A DNA stretch of 64,000 nucleotides from Aeromonas veronii (lineage in GTDB: Bacteria > Pseudomonadota > Gammaproteobacteria > Enterobacterales > Aeromonadaceae). The notes beneath the pieces are model-generated. The model saw nothing but the letters and a program-made list of their open reading frames with translations. It did no database searches and had not been told where the DNA came from. The stretch spans positions 2,010,501 to 2,074,500 of the forward strand of contig CP101033.1 in assembly GCA_041319085.1 (NCBI GenBank). Reading direction: 5' to 3'. The translations under genes were made by a program, and so were the position numbers. The first letter of the stretch is position 1; each line of letters opens with the position of its first letter. Shown here in pieces: positions 9,632 through 18,545 of the stretch.

Positions 9632-11062
9632 ATGCCACTGAGTGAATTTATCTCCTGCGTCGATACCGCCTGGTTACGCATGGACAGACCCAACAACCTG
9701 ATGCAGATCATCGGCGTCCTGATGTTTGAAGGCGAGCTCGATGAGGCGCGGTTGCGGGCCGGATTACGCCACACCATTTCGGTGCAACCCCGTTTCCACC
9801 AGCGAGCCGTGCTGGAAGGGGGATCCTACTACTGGCGCCATGACCCCGATTTCGATCTCGATCAGCACCTCAAGCGGGTGATCCTGCCGGGCGAAGCGGG
9901 CAAGCTCGAGCTGGAGAAGCTGGTGGCCGATCTCGCCTCGACGCCGCTCAACCACCAGCGTCCCCTGTGGGATATGCACCTGACCGACACCTCGTTGGGC
10001 GGGCAAGCGCTGGTGGTACGCATTCACCACGCCATGGGCGACGGTTTCTCGCTGGTGCGTGCCATGCTGACCATGATGGATAACACCCCGCAAGGGGCGC
10101 CACGGCCGCCGTCACCGGAGCCACTGGATGACAGCGATGACGAGGATGAGGAGGAGTGCCACCAGGGCAGTCGTTTGGTGCGGGCCGGTCTCAAGCTGAC
10201 CGGTAGCCTCTGGTCCAAATATGTCGAGGTGGTCACCCATCCCACCAAGGCGGTGGATTACCTCAAGACCGGACGGGATCTAGCGAGCGAGCTGTGCAAT
10301 ATCGCCACCCTCAGTGATGACTCACCCTGCCGCCTGCGGGGCAAAACCACCAGCACCAAGCGGGTGGCCTGGTCGGAGCAAATTGATCTACCGGATATCA
10401 AGGCAGTGGGCAAGGTGCTAGGCTGCTCGGTCAACGATCTACTGATCGCCGCCACCGCCGGGGCGTTTCGCCACTACTTGCAAGAGAAGGGGGATGACGC
10501 TAACAAGGTCAAGATCCGCTCCCTGGTACCGGTCAATATGCGTGCGCCGGACGATGAGGGGGCGCTGGGCAACCGCTTCGGGCTGGTGGCACTGGACTTG
10601 CCGCTGGATGTTGAACACCCGTTGCAGCGGCTCTATACCGTGCGTGACCGGATGCAGGCGCTGCGCACCTCGCTGCAACCCGTGGTGGTGCTCAATCTGT
10701 TGCATGCCCTTGGTATGGCCCCCAATGCGGTGCAGCAGCAGGCCGTCGAGTTGCTCACGGCCAAGGCCAGTGCGGTGATCACCAATGTCCCCGGCCCGCA
10801 GCAGACTCTCTATATGGCGGGGGCACGGCTGCGCCAGCCGCTGTTCTGGGTGCCGCAATCGGGGGATATCGGCGTCGGCGTCTCCATCCTCTCTTACGAT
10901 AACAAGGTGCAACTGGGCCTTATCACCGACAAGAAGCTGGTGCCGGACCCGGATCGGGTGGTGGCGCGTTTTGCGGTGGAGTTTGAACAACTGTTGCTGC
11001 TGGTGCTGATGGAGCCGGATCTGCAGTTCGATCCCCATGGACTGGATGCCCTGCTCGGTTGA
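9632..11062 (+). CDS. Wax ester synthase / diacylglycerol acyltransferase (WS/DGAT) family
   Basis: A 476-residue acyl-CoA-dependent O-acyltransferase that esterifies fatty alcohols (wax esters) or diacylglycerol (triacylglycerol). The catalytic motif HHAMGDG is at residues 132-138, with PLWDMHL ~20 residues before it and the ASAVITNVPGP motif in the C-terminal domain. An acidic linker (about residues 163-172, DDSDDEDEEE) joins the two halves. The ATG follows GGGAAAC, and a strong terminator lies 55 bp after the stop. A fatty acyl-CoA reductase encoded 3.7 kb away could supply the alcohol substrate. Whether the product is wax ester or triacylglycerol cannot be decided from sequence. Confidence 0.9.
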   Translation: MPLSEFISCVDTAWLRMDRPNNLMQIIGVLMFEGELDEARLRAGLRHTISVQPRFHQRAVLEGGSYYWRHDPDFDLDQHLKRVILPGEAGKLELEKLVADLASTPLNHQRPLWDMHLTDTSLGGQALVVRIHHAMGDGFSLVRAMLTMMDNTPQGAPRPPSPEPLDDSDDEDEEECHQGSRLVRAGLKLTGSLWSKYVEVVTHPTKAVDYLKTGRDLASELCNIATLSDDSPCRLRGKTTSTKRVAWSEQIDLPDIKAVGKVLGCSVNDLLIAATAGAFRHYLQEKGDDANKVKIRSLVPVNMRAPDDEGALGNRFGLVALDLPLDVEHPLQRLYTVRDRMQALRTSLQPVVVLNLLHALGMAPNAVQQQAVELLTAKASAVITNVPGPQQTLYMAGARLRQPLFWVPQSGDIGVGVSILSYDNKVQLGLITDKKLVPDPDRVVARFAVEFEQLLLLVLMEPDLQFDPHGLDALLG

Positions 11063-11116
11063 TTGACACTGAATCGACTGGCGACAGGTTGTTCAACCAA
11101 GCAACAACCATCAGCA

Positions 11117-11149
11117 AAGAGGCCAACCTGCGGGTTGGCCTCTTGTTTT
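11117..11149. terminator. Terminator between WS/DGAT and the TPR gene
   Basis: A perfect 12-bp stem (AAGAGGCCAACC at 11117-11128, GGTTGGCCTCTT at 11133-11144) with loop TGCG, followed by GTTTTG on the plus strand. It lies between convergent genes and may act in both directions. Confidence 0.85.
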
Positions 11150-11176
11150 GCTGTCTATCCGTGGCAAGAGTGGCGG

Positions 11177-11965
11177 TTAATCCTCCAACTCTTCGCGCGC
11201 CGCCTCCACATCGAGACGCTCCATGGCATCCACAGGTTCGCATCCGGCGGCTTCAGCATAGAGGGCTTCGGCCGCTTTCAGGCGGCTCTTGCCGTGCAGC
11301 ATCACCTGAGCGTTGGCGTACTCCATGCGGGCGATAGCCGAGTCGGGGATCAGCGCCAGCGCCTCCTTGAAGTGACGCTCTGACTCCTCCTTCTTGGCGC
11401 CATAGGTGAGGCCGCCGATCATGGCCCCCAACTTGTCGACGATCTCGGCGTGCCAGGCACCGAAGGCAATATGGGCTTCGGCGTGGTCGGGCTCAAGCTC
11501 CAGCGCCTTCTCAAGGCTTGCCTTGATCTTGTCGCCAATCCCTTGCGAGAGCGCCTTGGTGATGGAGATGACCTGACTGTAGCGACCGAGTGCCAGAGCG
11601 TGGAAATACCAGGCGTTGGCGTTATCGGGCTGGCGCTTTTGCAGCTTCTCGGCATGGCTGGCCGCCCGCTCGAAGGCGGCGCGCTTGGCATACTTGTCCT
11701 CCAGCAGATAGCTGGCGTGGATCACCAGCGCCTTGTTCGCCACATTGAAGCCCGCCTCACCGGCCGCTTCGCCAAGGGCGACGGCCCGGGCAAAATCCCC
11801 GGCATGATAGGCCCGCCAGGCATCCTGTACCTGTTCATCCTCGGGCCAGGGTTCGGCATCCCCCTGATGGAGGCGATCCCAGTTGTCCGCCAGCTTCTGG
11901 CCGGCATATTCATAGGCCGCATCCGCGTAGGGGAAAGGGACAAATTCGAGTTGTGAAGTGGTCAT
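11177..11965 (-). CDS. Tetratricopeptide-like repeat protein
   Basis: A 262-residue cytoplasmic protein made largely of helical TPR-like pairs: DAWRAYHAGDFARAVALGE (~50-70), NANAWYFHALALGRY (~115-130), ALELEPDHAEAHIAFGAWH (~160-180) and ALALIPDSAIARMEYANAQ (~208-228). The ATG at 11965 follows GGGAG; the longer frame upstream lacks a ribosome-binding site. It is the third gene of patatin-tetR-TPR, 25 bp after tetR. TPRs suggest a scaffold; a link to lipid granules is inferred only from the neighbours. Confidence 0.7.
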   Translation of the reverse strand: MTTSQLEFVPFPYADAAYEYAGQKLADNWDRLHQGDAEPWPEDEQVQDAWRAYHAGDFARAVALGEAAGEAGFNVANKALVIHASYLLEDKYAKRAAFERAASHAEKLQKRQPDNANAWYFHALALGRYSQVISITKALSQGIGDKIKASLEKALELEPDHAEAHIAFGAWHAEIVDKLGAMIGGLTYGAKKEESERHFKEALALIPDSAIARMEYANAQVMLHGKSRLKAAEALYAEAAGCEPVDAMERLDVEAAREELED

Positions 11966-11990
11966 GCTTGTTCTCCCTGTCGCATGTGAA

Positions 11991-12632
11991 TCAAACCTTG
12001 TCGGTGTAGTGGTGGGCGAGGGCGCCCAGATGAGCGCGAGCATCGGCCCGCAAATAGGGGGCGACCAGCTGCATCACCTGAACGACGCCGAGCGCGATAT
12101 CAGCGTCCGCCTTGGGGTGCAGTGCCCGCTGGTAAGAGATCCAGAATGTGCCCACCAGCGCCACATTGGCTGCCAGCGTACGCATCTGTTGCGCCGTGCC
12201 CTCCATCAGCCCGGCCGTTTGCAGGTGACTGCAAATGGCGGCTGCGGTCTGTTCCTTGCGGCGCAGCAGGGCGGAAAAGCGCTGCTCCACCTGATGATAA
12301 CCGCTCATCAGGGTCGCGATATCGTAGTAGAGGAAACGGTACTGCCAGATGGCCTCAAACATCAGATGGAGGAAGAGCCAGATATCTTCCGCCTCATCGG
12401 ATGGGGTCGTGACCGCCTCCAGCAGGCGATCCATCTGCTGCTCGAATTCGCCGAACAGGGCGTTGACGATCTCCTCCTTGTTGTGAAAGTGGTAGTAGAG
12501 ATTGCCTTGGCTTATCTCCATCTCGGCCGCAATGGCCGAGGTGGTGACGCTGGGCTCCCCTTGTCGATTGAAGCAGGCGAGGGCAGTGGTCAGGATCCGC
12601 TCCCGGGTACGGCGTTTGGGTTTGCGATCCAT
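11991..12632 (-). CDS. TetR/AcrR family transcriptional regulator
   Basis: A 213-residue regulator with a TetR helix-turn-helix at about residues 10-55 (RERILTTALACFNRQG, TTSAIAAEMEISQGNLYYHF). The rest is the variable ligand-binding domain. The ATG at 12632 lies one base after the patatin stop codon, and its AAGGAG overlaps that gene's end, so the two are translationally coupled. It probably controls part of the storage-lipid locus, perhaps in response to an acyl-CoA; that is an inference. Confidence 0.85.
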   Translation of the reverse strand: MDRKPKRRTRERILTTALACFNRQGEPSVTTSAIAAEMEISQGNLYYHFHNKEEIVNALFGEFEQQMDRLLEAVTTPSDEAEDIWLFLHLMFEAIWQYRFLYYDIATLMSGYHQVEQRFSALLRRKEQTAAAICSHLQTAGLMEGTAQQMRTLAANVALVGTFWISYQRALHPKADADIALGVVQVMQLVAPYLRADARAHLGALAHHYTDKV

Positions 12633-12633
12633 G

Positions 12634-13821
12634 CTACTCCTTCGAGGGTGAACGGCGCACGCCGTGGCGATAGCGTTTGGCAAGCCAGTGCTGCAACTGT
12701 TCCAGCGACTTGTCGAGGGCGGCTACCGAGCCACTGCCAGGGGCCAGCAGGGTGCGATGTTCATCTGCCAGCGCCGCCAGATTGAGCTCAAGGCCATGCT
12801 TGGCCAGCACCGGCGCCAGCTCGTCACGGCGTTGCCAGAGATCGCGGCGGGTATGCTGGTAGGCGTGCTCGCAAAGGCGACGACGATCCCGATAACTGAA
12901 CACATTGGTGAAGAACATCTCGCCATCGGCAGAAGAGGGCTCAAACAGCAGGGCGTCGGCGTCAGGATATTGGTGTTTGTAGCGATCCATCCCCACATGC
13001 ATGCGGGAGTGGATGATGGCGCGAAAAGTCTGGGCCAGCACCACCGGCAGACCGCTATCCACCAGATTGGTCGGCGCGCCGGCGGCCATGTCCGCATCAT
13101 AGGGCACCAGCGGATTGATGCAGAACACCAGATCCGCCCCCTCTTGAAGCGCTACCGAGGCGTGCAGGGTCTTGATCAGCGCCCCGTCCACATAGTAACG
13201 ACCGTTGATCAATGAGGGGGGAAAGAGTCCGGGCAGGGCGGCCGACGCCTGCACTGCCGCCGAGATGGGCACGTCATCGAGCCCCGGGCTGCCGAAGGCG
13301 ACCGGATGGCCGGTGTCAAGTTCGGTGGCCACCACAAACAGTCGACTGCGGAGCTGGCGAAAATCGTTGCTGCGGCCGGGACGAGAGAAAAACTGGGTCA
13401 GGGTGCGATCCACCCCGCGGTTGTCGAACAGTCCGGTCGGAATGGCCTTGGAGAGCCCCTGCAGCGATTCAAACAGGCTGCGCTTCCAGGGGGCCGCCAG
13501 ATAGTAGGTCAGACTCTGCCACGCCAGTGGCGGGATCGAGGTCAGGCGGTCGGCGTATTCCCGAAAGGCGGGGCGCAGCAAGGTGGCCGGGTCAAACATC
13601 TCCCCCGCATCATCGCTGAGCAGGATCCGCACCAGCTTTGCCGGCGAGATACCGTTGGCCAATGCCGACGCCACCACGGCCCCCGAGCTCACACCAACAT
13701 AGATATCGGCATGGTCAAGGCGCAGGCCGCTGATGCTGTCAGAGAGGGCAGCGCAGGCACCGATCTCGTAGATGCCGCCGAGCGGCCCGCCGCCAGCAAG
13801 GGCAATTGCGATGGTACTCAT
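12634..13821 (-). CDS. Patatin-like phospholipase
   Basis: A 395-residue patatin-fold lipid acyl hydrolase. The oxyanion-hole motif GGGPLGG is at residues 10-16, the nucleophile elbow G-V-S-S-G at 43-47 (Ser45), and the catalytic Asp in YVDGAL near residue 210. No signal peptide is visible, so it is probably cytoplasmic. It heads an operon with tetR and the TPR gene, next to the phasin gene. It may hydrolyse stored neutral lipid or membrane lipid; the substrate cannot be read from sequence. Confidence 0.87.
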   Translation of the reverse strand: MSTIAIALAGGGPLGGIYEIGACAALSDSISGLRLDHADIYVGVSSGAVVASALANGISPAKLVRILLSDDAGEMFDPATLLRPAFREYADRLTSIPPLAWQSLTYYLAAPWKRSLFESLQGLSKAIPTGLFDNRGVDRTLTQFFSRPGRSNDFRQLRSRLFVVATELDTGHPVAFGSPGLDDVPISAAVQASAALPGLFPPSLINGRYYVDGALIKTLHASVALQEGADLVFCINPLVPYDADMAAGAPTNLVDSGLPVVLAQTFRAIIHSRMHVGMDRYKHQYPDADALLFEPSSADGEMFFTNVFSYRDRRRLCEHAYQHTRRDLWQRRDELAPVLAKHGLELNLAALADEHRTLLAPGSGSVAALDKSLEQLQHWLAKRYRHGVRRSPSKE

Positions 13822-13859
13822 AGCGTCGCCTCCCTATCCATGACATTCTCCATGACAAG

Positions 13860-13887
13860 ACCGGCCCAGCGAAGGGCATGGGCCGGT
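13860..13887 (-). terminator. Hairpin after the phasin gene
   Basis: An 8-bp stem (ACCGGCCC at 13860-13867, GGGCCGGT at 13880-13887) extended by one A-T pair, followed on the minus strand by TCTTGTC. It lies between the phasin stop and the patatin start, so the phasin is probably mostly monocistronic. The T tract is weak. Confidence 0.5.
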
Positions 13888-13915
13888 ATCAATCACCTTC
13901 CGTCACCGCGAGGGA

Positions 13916-14488
13916 TCAGGGCAGGATGCTTTCTGCTTTGGCCTTCACCTCTTTCACCGCATCTTCAGCGGCGGAGAGCAGATCGGCGGCCTGCTCGACG
14001 ACGGCCTCCTTGGCTTTGGCGATCGGCGCTTTCTTTACGGGTGCTTTCTTGACCGGGGCCTTTTTGGGCGCTGCCGGTTTGGCTTCTGCGGCAGGGGTCT
14101 CCTCTTCCTGTGCATCCAGCAGTTGCTGGACCACGTCGGTCAGCTCGGCCATGCGCTTGGAGAGCTTGTCGATATCCTTGCGGGTCGGAATGCCGAGGCT
14201 GGCCACAGCGCGGGCCACGCGATCTTCAAACACCTGCTCCAGACGGCCCCAGGTATTGGCGGTCTTGTCGGTCACAGCGGCAATCTTCTCATCTGCGCTC
14301 TGACGGGTTTTTGCCTGCAGCGCTTCCCCTTCTTGCACCAGGGCTTCAAAGATCTTGCCACCCTCTTCCTGTGCTTTGGCATAGGCACCCAGACCCGCCA
14401 ACCAGATCTGCTGGGTTGACTCCTTGATGGTGGAGGTGAGTTGGTTGTCGGTCACTGACCCTGCCAGTGCTTTCAATTTCTTAGCCAT
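13916..14488 (-). CDS. Phasin family granule-associated protein
   Basis: A 190-residue PhaI/PhaF-type phasin that coats hydrophobic storage granules. The N-terminal ~135 residues carry the phasin region (STQQIWLAGLGAYAKAQEEG near residue 25, RVARAVASLGIPTRKDID near 98) with a predicted coiled coil. The C-terminus has a short Lys-Ala-Pro repeat (APVKKAPVKKAPIAKAK, about 147-163) like the histone-H1-like tail of PhaF, followed by an amphipathic helix. The start follows AAGGAG. No PHA synthase is in the window, so its granule may be PHA made elsewhere or neutral lipid from the adjacent acyltransferase. Confidence 0.88.
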   Translation of the reverse strand: MAKKLKALAGSVTDNQLTSTIKESTQQIWLAGLGAYAKAQEEGGKIFEALVQEGEALQAKTRQSADEKIAAVTDKTANTWGRLEQVFEDRVARAVASLGIPTRKDIDKLSKRMAELTDVVQQLLDAQEEETPAAEAKPAAPKKAPVKKAPVKKAPIAKAKEAVVEQAADLLSAAEDAVKEVKAKAESILP

Positions 14489-14735
14489 GATCTTCTCCTT
14501 GAATAACGACAGTTAAACGTAATGGCGACAACGACAACTGCAATCCGGTTGTGGCATTACTGATTTTTCAACTTCAGTCTAGGGACAAAAAATAGAGGGT
14601 TCTACCTAATAACGAAATAGTAAATTGATTGAAATCGGGGATGGCTCACGAACCGGCAATCGAATTGCAGATTTCAACATGAAGCGTGATATATCTAACC
14701 GTAAGTAACAGCCAAATCAGTAGCGGAACAATGAC

Positions 14736-16709
14736 ATGAACTATTTCATCACAGGCGGCAGTGGTTTTATCGGGCGCAGATTGATCAAGAAATTGCTGGA
14801 ACGTGCGCCAGAGAATCGGGTCTATTTTTTGATGCGCTCCTCTCATCAGGATAAATTGCCGGATCTATTTGCATTCTGGAATGTGGATGAGCAAAGAGCC
14901 GTTCCGGTCATTGGCGACATGACGCTGCCACTGCTGGGGGTATCGGCAGCCGAGCAGGAACAACTCCTCGGCCGGATCGATCATTTTTTCCATCTCGCGG
15001 CCATCTATGACCTCAACGCCAAGGCCGGGATCCAGCAGCAGGTCAACACTGATGGGACCCGTCAGGCGGTGCAACTTGCCGAGCGGCTGGGTGCACAGCA
15101 GTTCCACCACTGCAGTTCCATCGCTGCAGCGGGCCTGTTTGACGGTCTGTTTCGCGAAGACATGTTCGATGAGGCCGAACACCTCGACATGCCTTACTTC
15201 CAGACCAAGCACGAAGCGGAAGGGATTGTGCGGAGCGAGTGCACCATTCCGTGGCGCGTCTACCGCCCGGGCATCGTTGTCGGTGACTCCAACACCGGCG
15301 AGATGGACAAGATCGACGGCCCTTACTACTTCTTCAAGACCATCCAGAAGCTGCGCCGTCTGCTGCCGCCCTGGATGCCCGCCATCGGGATTGAGGGCGG
15401 GCGCATCAATATCGTGCCGGTCAACTTCGTGGTCGATGCCATGGTGCATATCGCCCATCAGGAGGGGGAGGAGAGCAAGACCTTCCACCTGACCGACCCC
15501 AACCCGATGCGGGTTGGCGATATGCTGAGCACCTTCTCCCGCGCCGCCCATGCGCCGGAGCCTGCGATCCGCATCAACGCCTCTCTTTTTAACTTCATTC
15601 CACGCCACCTGACCGCCATGCTGATGACCATGGCGCCGGTGCGCCGCATCCGCGATGCCGCCATCGCTGATCTGGGTCTGCCCAAGGATGTGTTCCGGCT
15701 TATCAGCTACCCCACCCGTTTCGACAGTCGCGAAACCCAGCGGGTACTGAAAGGGACCGGTATCGAAGTACCGCCGCTGCACAGCTACGCCTGGCGGCTG
15801 TGGGATTACTGGGAGCGCCACCTCGACCCGGAGCTCTTTATCGATCGCTCCCTGCGTGGTCGGGTCGAGGGCAAGGTGGTGCTGGTGACCGGGGCCACCT
15901 CCGGCATTGGCCGAGCAACCGCACGCAAGCTGGCGGGGGCGGGGGCCAACGTCGTTACCATCGCTCGCGACGAGCAGAAGATTGCCGAGACTAAAGCTGA
16001 GTTTGCCGAGCTGGGACTGACCATCGAGATCTATCAGGGGGATCTCTCCAATCTGGTGCAAGCCGAAGAGATCACCGCTCGCATCGTGGCCGATCACGGT
16101 GGCGTCGATATTCTGGTCAATAATGCCGGCCGCTCCATCCGCCGCTCCATCGAGGACTCCTTCGATCGCTTCCACGATCTGGAGCGCACCATGCAGCTCA
16201 ACTACTTTGGCGCACTCAAGGTGATCATGGGAGTGCTGCCCACCATGATCGAGAAGAAAAAAGGGCACATCATCAACATCTCCTCCATCGGGGTGTTGAC
16301 CAATGCGCCACGCTTCTCCGCCTATGTTGCCTCCAAGTCGGCTCTTGATGCCTGGGTGCGTACTGCCGCCTCCGAGTTTGCCGACAAGGGGGTCAGCTTC
16401 TCCATTATCAATATGCCGCTGGTGAAAACGCCGATGGTCGCACCGACCAAGGTCTATGAGCAGGTACCGATGATGACGCCGGAAGAGGCGGCCGATCTGG
16501 TGTGCGATACCATCATCAACAAGCATGTGCGACTGGCGACTCGCCTCGGGGTGTTCGGTCAGGTGGTTCACGCTCTGGCTCCGCGCGTCGCCCAGGTGAT
16601 CATGAACACCAGCTTCCGCACTTTTGCCGATCCCAAGGATGGCGACAAGTCCAAGGCCACCGCCGATCAGGTTGCCGTCTCCACCCTGATCAAGGGTATC
16701 CACTTCTAA
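14736..16709 (+). CDS. Alcohol-forming fatty acyl-CoA reductase, two SDR domains
   Basis: A 657-residue fusion of two NAD(P)-dependent reductase domains. The N-terminal extended SDR domain has TGGSGFIG at 6-13 and Y154-x3-K158. The C-terminal classical SDR domain has TGATSGIG at 385-392, NNAG, and Y530-x3-K534. Length, domain order and blocks such as GEMDKIDGPYYFFK and SSIGVLTNAPRFSAYVASK closely resemble the Marinobacter fatty acyl-CoA reductase (Maqu_2220, 661 residues), which reduces acyl-CoA to fatty alcohol. With the WS/DGAT gene it would give a two-step wax ester route. It is divergent from the phasin gene and ends at a strong terminator. Confidence 0.87.
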   Translation: MNYFITGGSGFIGRRLIKKLLERAPENRVYFLMRSSHQDKLPDLFAFWNVDEQRAVPVIGDMTLPLLGVSAAEQEQLLGRIDHFFHLAAIYDLNAKAGIQQQVNTDGTRQAVQLAERLGAQQFHHCSSIAAAGLFDGLFREDMFDEAEHLDMPYFQTKHEAEGIVRSECTIPWRVYRPGIVVGDSNTGEMDKIDGPYYFFKTIQKLRRLLPPWMPAIGIEGGRINIVPVNFVVDAMVHIAHQEGEESKTFHLTDPNPMRVGDMLSTFSRAAHAPEPAIRINASLFNFIPRHLTAMLMTMAPVRRIRDAAIADLGLPKDVFRLISYPTRFDSRETQRVLKGTGIEVPPLHSYAWRLWDYWERHLDPELFIDRSLRGRVEGKVVLVTGATSGIGRATARKLAGAGANVVTIARDEQKIAETKAEFAELGLTIEIYQGDLSNLVQAEEITARIVADHGGVDILVNNAGRSIRRSIEDSFDRFHDLERTMQLNYFGALKVIMGVLPTMIEKKKGHIINISSIGVLTNAPRFSAYVASKSALDAWVRTAASEFADKGVSFSIINMPLVKTPMVAPTKVYEQVPMMTPEEAADLVCDTIINKHVRLATRLGVFGQVVHALAPRVAQVIMNTSFRTFADPKDGDKSKATADQVAVSTLIKGIHF

Positions 16710-16732
16710 CTGAGTGATGCGATAAAGAGATC

Positions 16733-16768
16733 AACAGGGGCCTGAGCAATCAGGCCCCTGTTTTATTT
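16733..16768 (+). terminator. Terminator after the fatty acyl-CoA reductase
   Basis: A perfect 13-bp stem (AACAGGGGCCTGA at 16733-16745, TCAGGCCCCTGTT at 16750-16762) with loop GCAA and tail TTATTT. Confidence 0.92.
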
Positions 16769-16799
16769 GGAATAGCAGTTGAAAAACGATTAAGGAGGG

Positions 16800-17675
16800 T
16801 CAGACTCGGGACAACAACTCAAGCAGCAGATCAGTCGTACGGCGGGAATAGAGCAGAGAAAGATGCCCGATGGCGGGCAACTCGATATCTTCCATTCCCG
16901 CCAATCGTTGCCGTTCCTGCGGCATCACTACGTTGTCGTGACTGGTACGCACCGAGATGCCGGGTACGCAAAGCGGCACCGAAGCGAAACGCTGCAACCA
17001 GCCGGAGCCTGGCTCCATCTCGCGGGCATTGGCCCCAAGCCCAAGGGCGGCCAGCTGACTGCCCTGATGGGGCGTTGCCAGCGTGATCAGGCGCGCGACC
17101 TTGTCACCACCATGGAGAGCCAGATAATCGCGGCAGACCAGTCCGCCCATGCTGTGACCGACCAGCACCAGCTTATCAGCCCCGGTCTGCGCCAGCACAT
17201 CGTCAATCCGGGTGGCCAGCAGCGGCACCATCTCATCGATATGACCAAATGGTGGCATCAGGGTAATAGTGGCGACCACATGGCCTGCGGCCTCCAGCCG
17301 GGCACGCTGAAGGCGCCAAATCCCGCGACTGCAACCGTAACCATGCACCAGCAATATGGGGCGCTGGCATGGACACAGCCGATCGGGTGTCATCAGTAAA
17401 GGCTCGAACGGAAGCAGCCAAGTAAAGGTGTAGAGATAGGCCAGCATCTCCTGCGCCATCATCTTCACCCTGCGCCAGGGACCGATAGCCGGGGAGGGGT
17501 AGAAGCGGGTAAACAGCCAGCTACCGAGCACCACCAGACAACGCAACCCAAGCAGGGCAAACACTACAAACAGCAGGGTCAGCAACCAGGGGAGCCCCAC
17601 GACCAAGTGGGCGATGCTCCCGAGGAGCAGCACCTCCACCATCAGCAGGATAAACAGGTGTCGTACGATCGTCAT
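16800..17675 (-). CDS. Membrane-anchored alpha/beta hydrolase (lipase/esterase)
   Basis: A 291-residue protein. Two N-terminal hydrophobic segments (about residues 5-25 and 28-55) are followed by an alpha/beta hydrolase domain with LLVHGYGCSRGIW (oxyanion region), the nucleophile elbow GHSMGG near residue 184, and a late His in AIGHLSLLYS. ATG at 17675 is preferred over a TTG 36 bp upstream; neither has a strong ribosome-binding site. It is convergent with the fatty acyl-CoA reductase gene. It may release acyl chains from neutral or membrane lipid. Confidence 0.8.
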   Translation of the reverse strand: MTIVRHLFILLMVEVLLLGSIAHLVVGLPWLLTLLFVVFALLGLRCLVVLGSWLFTRFYPSPAIGPWRRVKMMAQEMLAYLYTFTWLLPFEPLLMTPDRLCPCQRPILLVHGYGCSRGIWRLQRARLEAAGHVVATITLMPPFGHIDEMVPLLATRIDDVLAQTGADKLVLVGHSMGGLVCRDYLALHGGDKVARLITLATPHQGSQLAALGLGANAREMEPGSGWLQRFASVPLCVPGISVRTSHDNVVMPQERQRLAGMEDIELPAIGHLSLLYSRRTTDLLLELLSRV

Positions 17676-17793
17676 AAGGCTATGATCCGACCAGTCAGGT
17701 GTGGAAGTCAAATGGCACTTTGAGACAGCTTGATCCAGCGCCTCTTTTGTCGCTAAACCCCGGCGAACTCTTTTCTGGTAAGGTTATTTGCAA

Positions 17794-17813
17794 TACTGTA
17801 TATCCATACATAC
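17794..17813 (+). promoter_or_regulatory. LexA (SOS) box upstream of yebG
   Basis: TACTGTATAT followed by CCATACATAC matches 15 of 20 positions of the LexA consensus, with the left half perfect and the right half-site CAT instead of CAG. It lies 32 bp before the yebG start, as expected for this SOS gene. Confidence 0.7.
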
Positions 17814-17845
17814 ACTTTATCCATCATCACCAAGAGGAGGCCATC

Positions 17846-18148
17846 ATGGCTGTCGAGATCAAATATGTGGTTGTTCGTGGGGGAGTGGAAAAGATGACCT
17901 TTGCCAGCAAGAAAGAGGCCGATGCCTATGACAAACTGCTGGATACGGCCGACGAGTTGATGACCCTGTTAACCGGCGCCCCGATCGAGCTGGCACCAGA
18001 GCAGCAAGAGAGTCTGGCATTCTACCTGGCAGAGCAACGTGATGTGCTGCAAACCCTGCTGCGCGGCGGCAAGGTTCAGGCTGGCGCGAAAGAGGAAGAG
18101 GTTCCAACTGCCAAGCGCAAAGAGAAGGTGCTTAAACAGGTGGCCTGA
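17846..18148 (+). CDS. yebG: SOS-inducible protein YebG
   Basis: A 100-residue protein very close to E. coli YebG over its first ~75 residues (MAVEIKYVVVRGGVEKM, SKKEADAYDKLLDTAD, LAEQRDVLQTLL), with a lysine-rich C-terminal tail. YebG is a LexA-regulated DNA-damage protein of unclear biochemical role. The ATG at 17846 follows AGAGGAGG; the longer upstream frame runs through the promoter and is not used. Confidence 0.93.
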   Translation: MAVEIKYVVVRGGVEKMTFASKKEADAYDKLLDTADELMTLLTGAPIELAPEQQESLAFYLAEQRDVLQTLLRGGKVQAGAKEEEVPTAKRKEKVLKQVA

Positions 18149-18545
18149 TTGCACAGGCCTGCTATTTCTCGGGATAAACAGCTCAGATAATTCACTTTAT
18201 TTGCATTTAAAACCATTTTGACGGCTATTTACCCCGAGAATTTTTTAACAAAAGTGCATATACAATGCATAAACGACTCCTTCATGAGGGTAGCCGCTGC
18301 ATGCCGGTAACTGGGTATTGCACGAGGTCATGGCCTGCATGGGTCGTGAGCTCACACGGTGCAACACAACGTTGGCGCAGCGTTAACTGGGAAAAGAGGG
18401 GCAACCGGTGTCGAAAAGTTGAGGTATCCATGATAGTAGACCAGCAAGGTGATAGCCTACTTCACGCTTAGCTTTTCAACAGGTCATTGGGATAGAGCCA
18501 TAAACACGGCCCACCGACGTGGGCCGTCGAAAGATAGGTTACGCG
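18149..18545. other. Intergenic region between yebG and ycgB
   Basis: No gene recognised in about 400 bp. It holds a 9-bp hairpin (ACGGCCCAC at 18506-18514, GTGGGCCGT at 18519-18527, loop CGAC) that looks like the ycgB terminator on the minus strand, followed there by GTTTATGG. Confidence 0.5.

Noticed and set aside
18250..18480. Structured RNA between yebG and ycgB
   Set aside because: Only short imperfect repeats are seen and there is no promoter-terminator pair on one strand.
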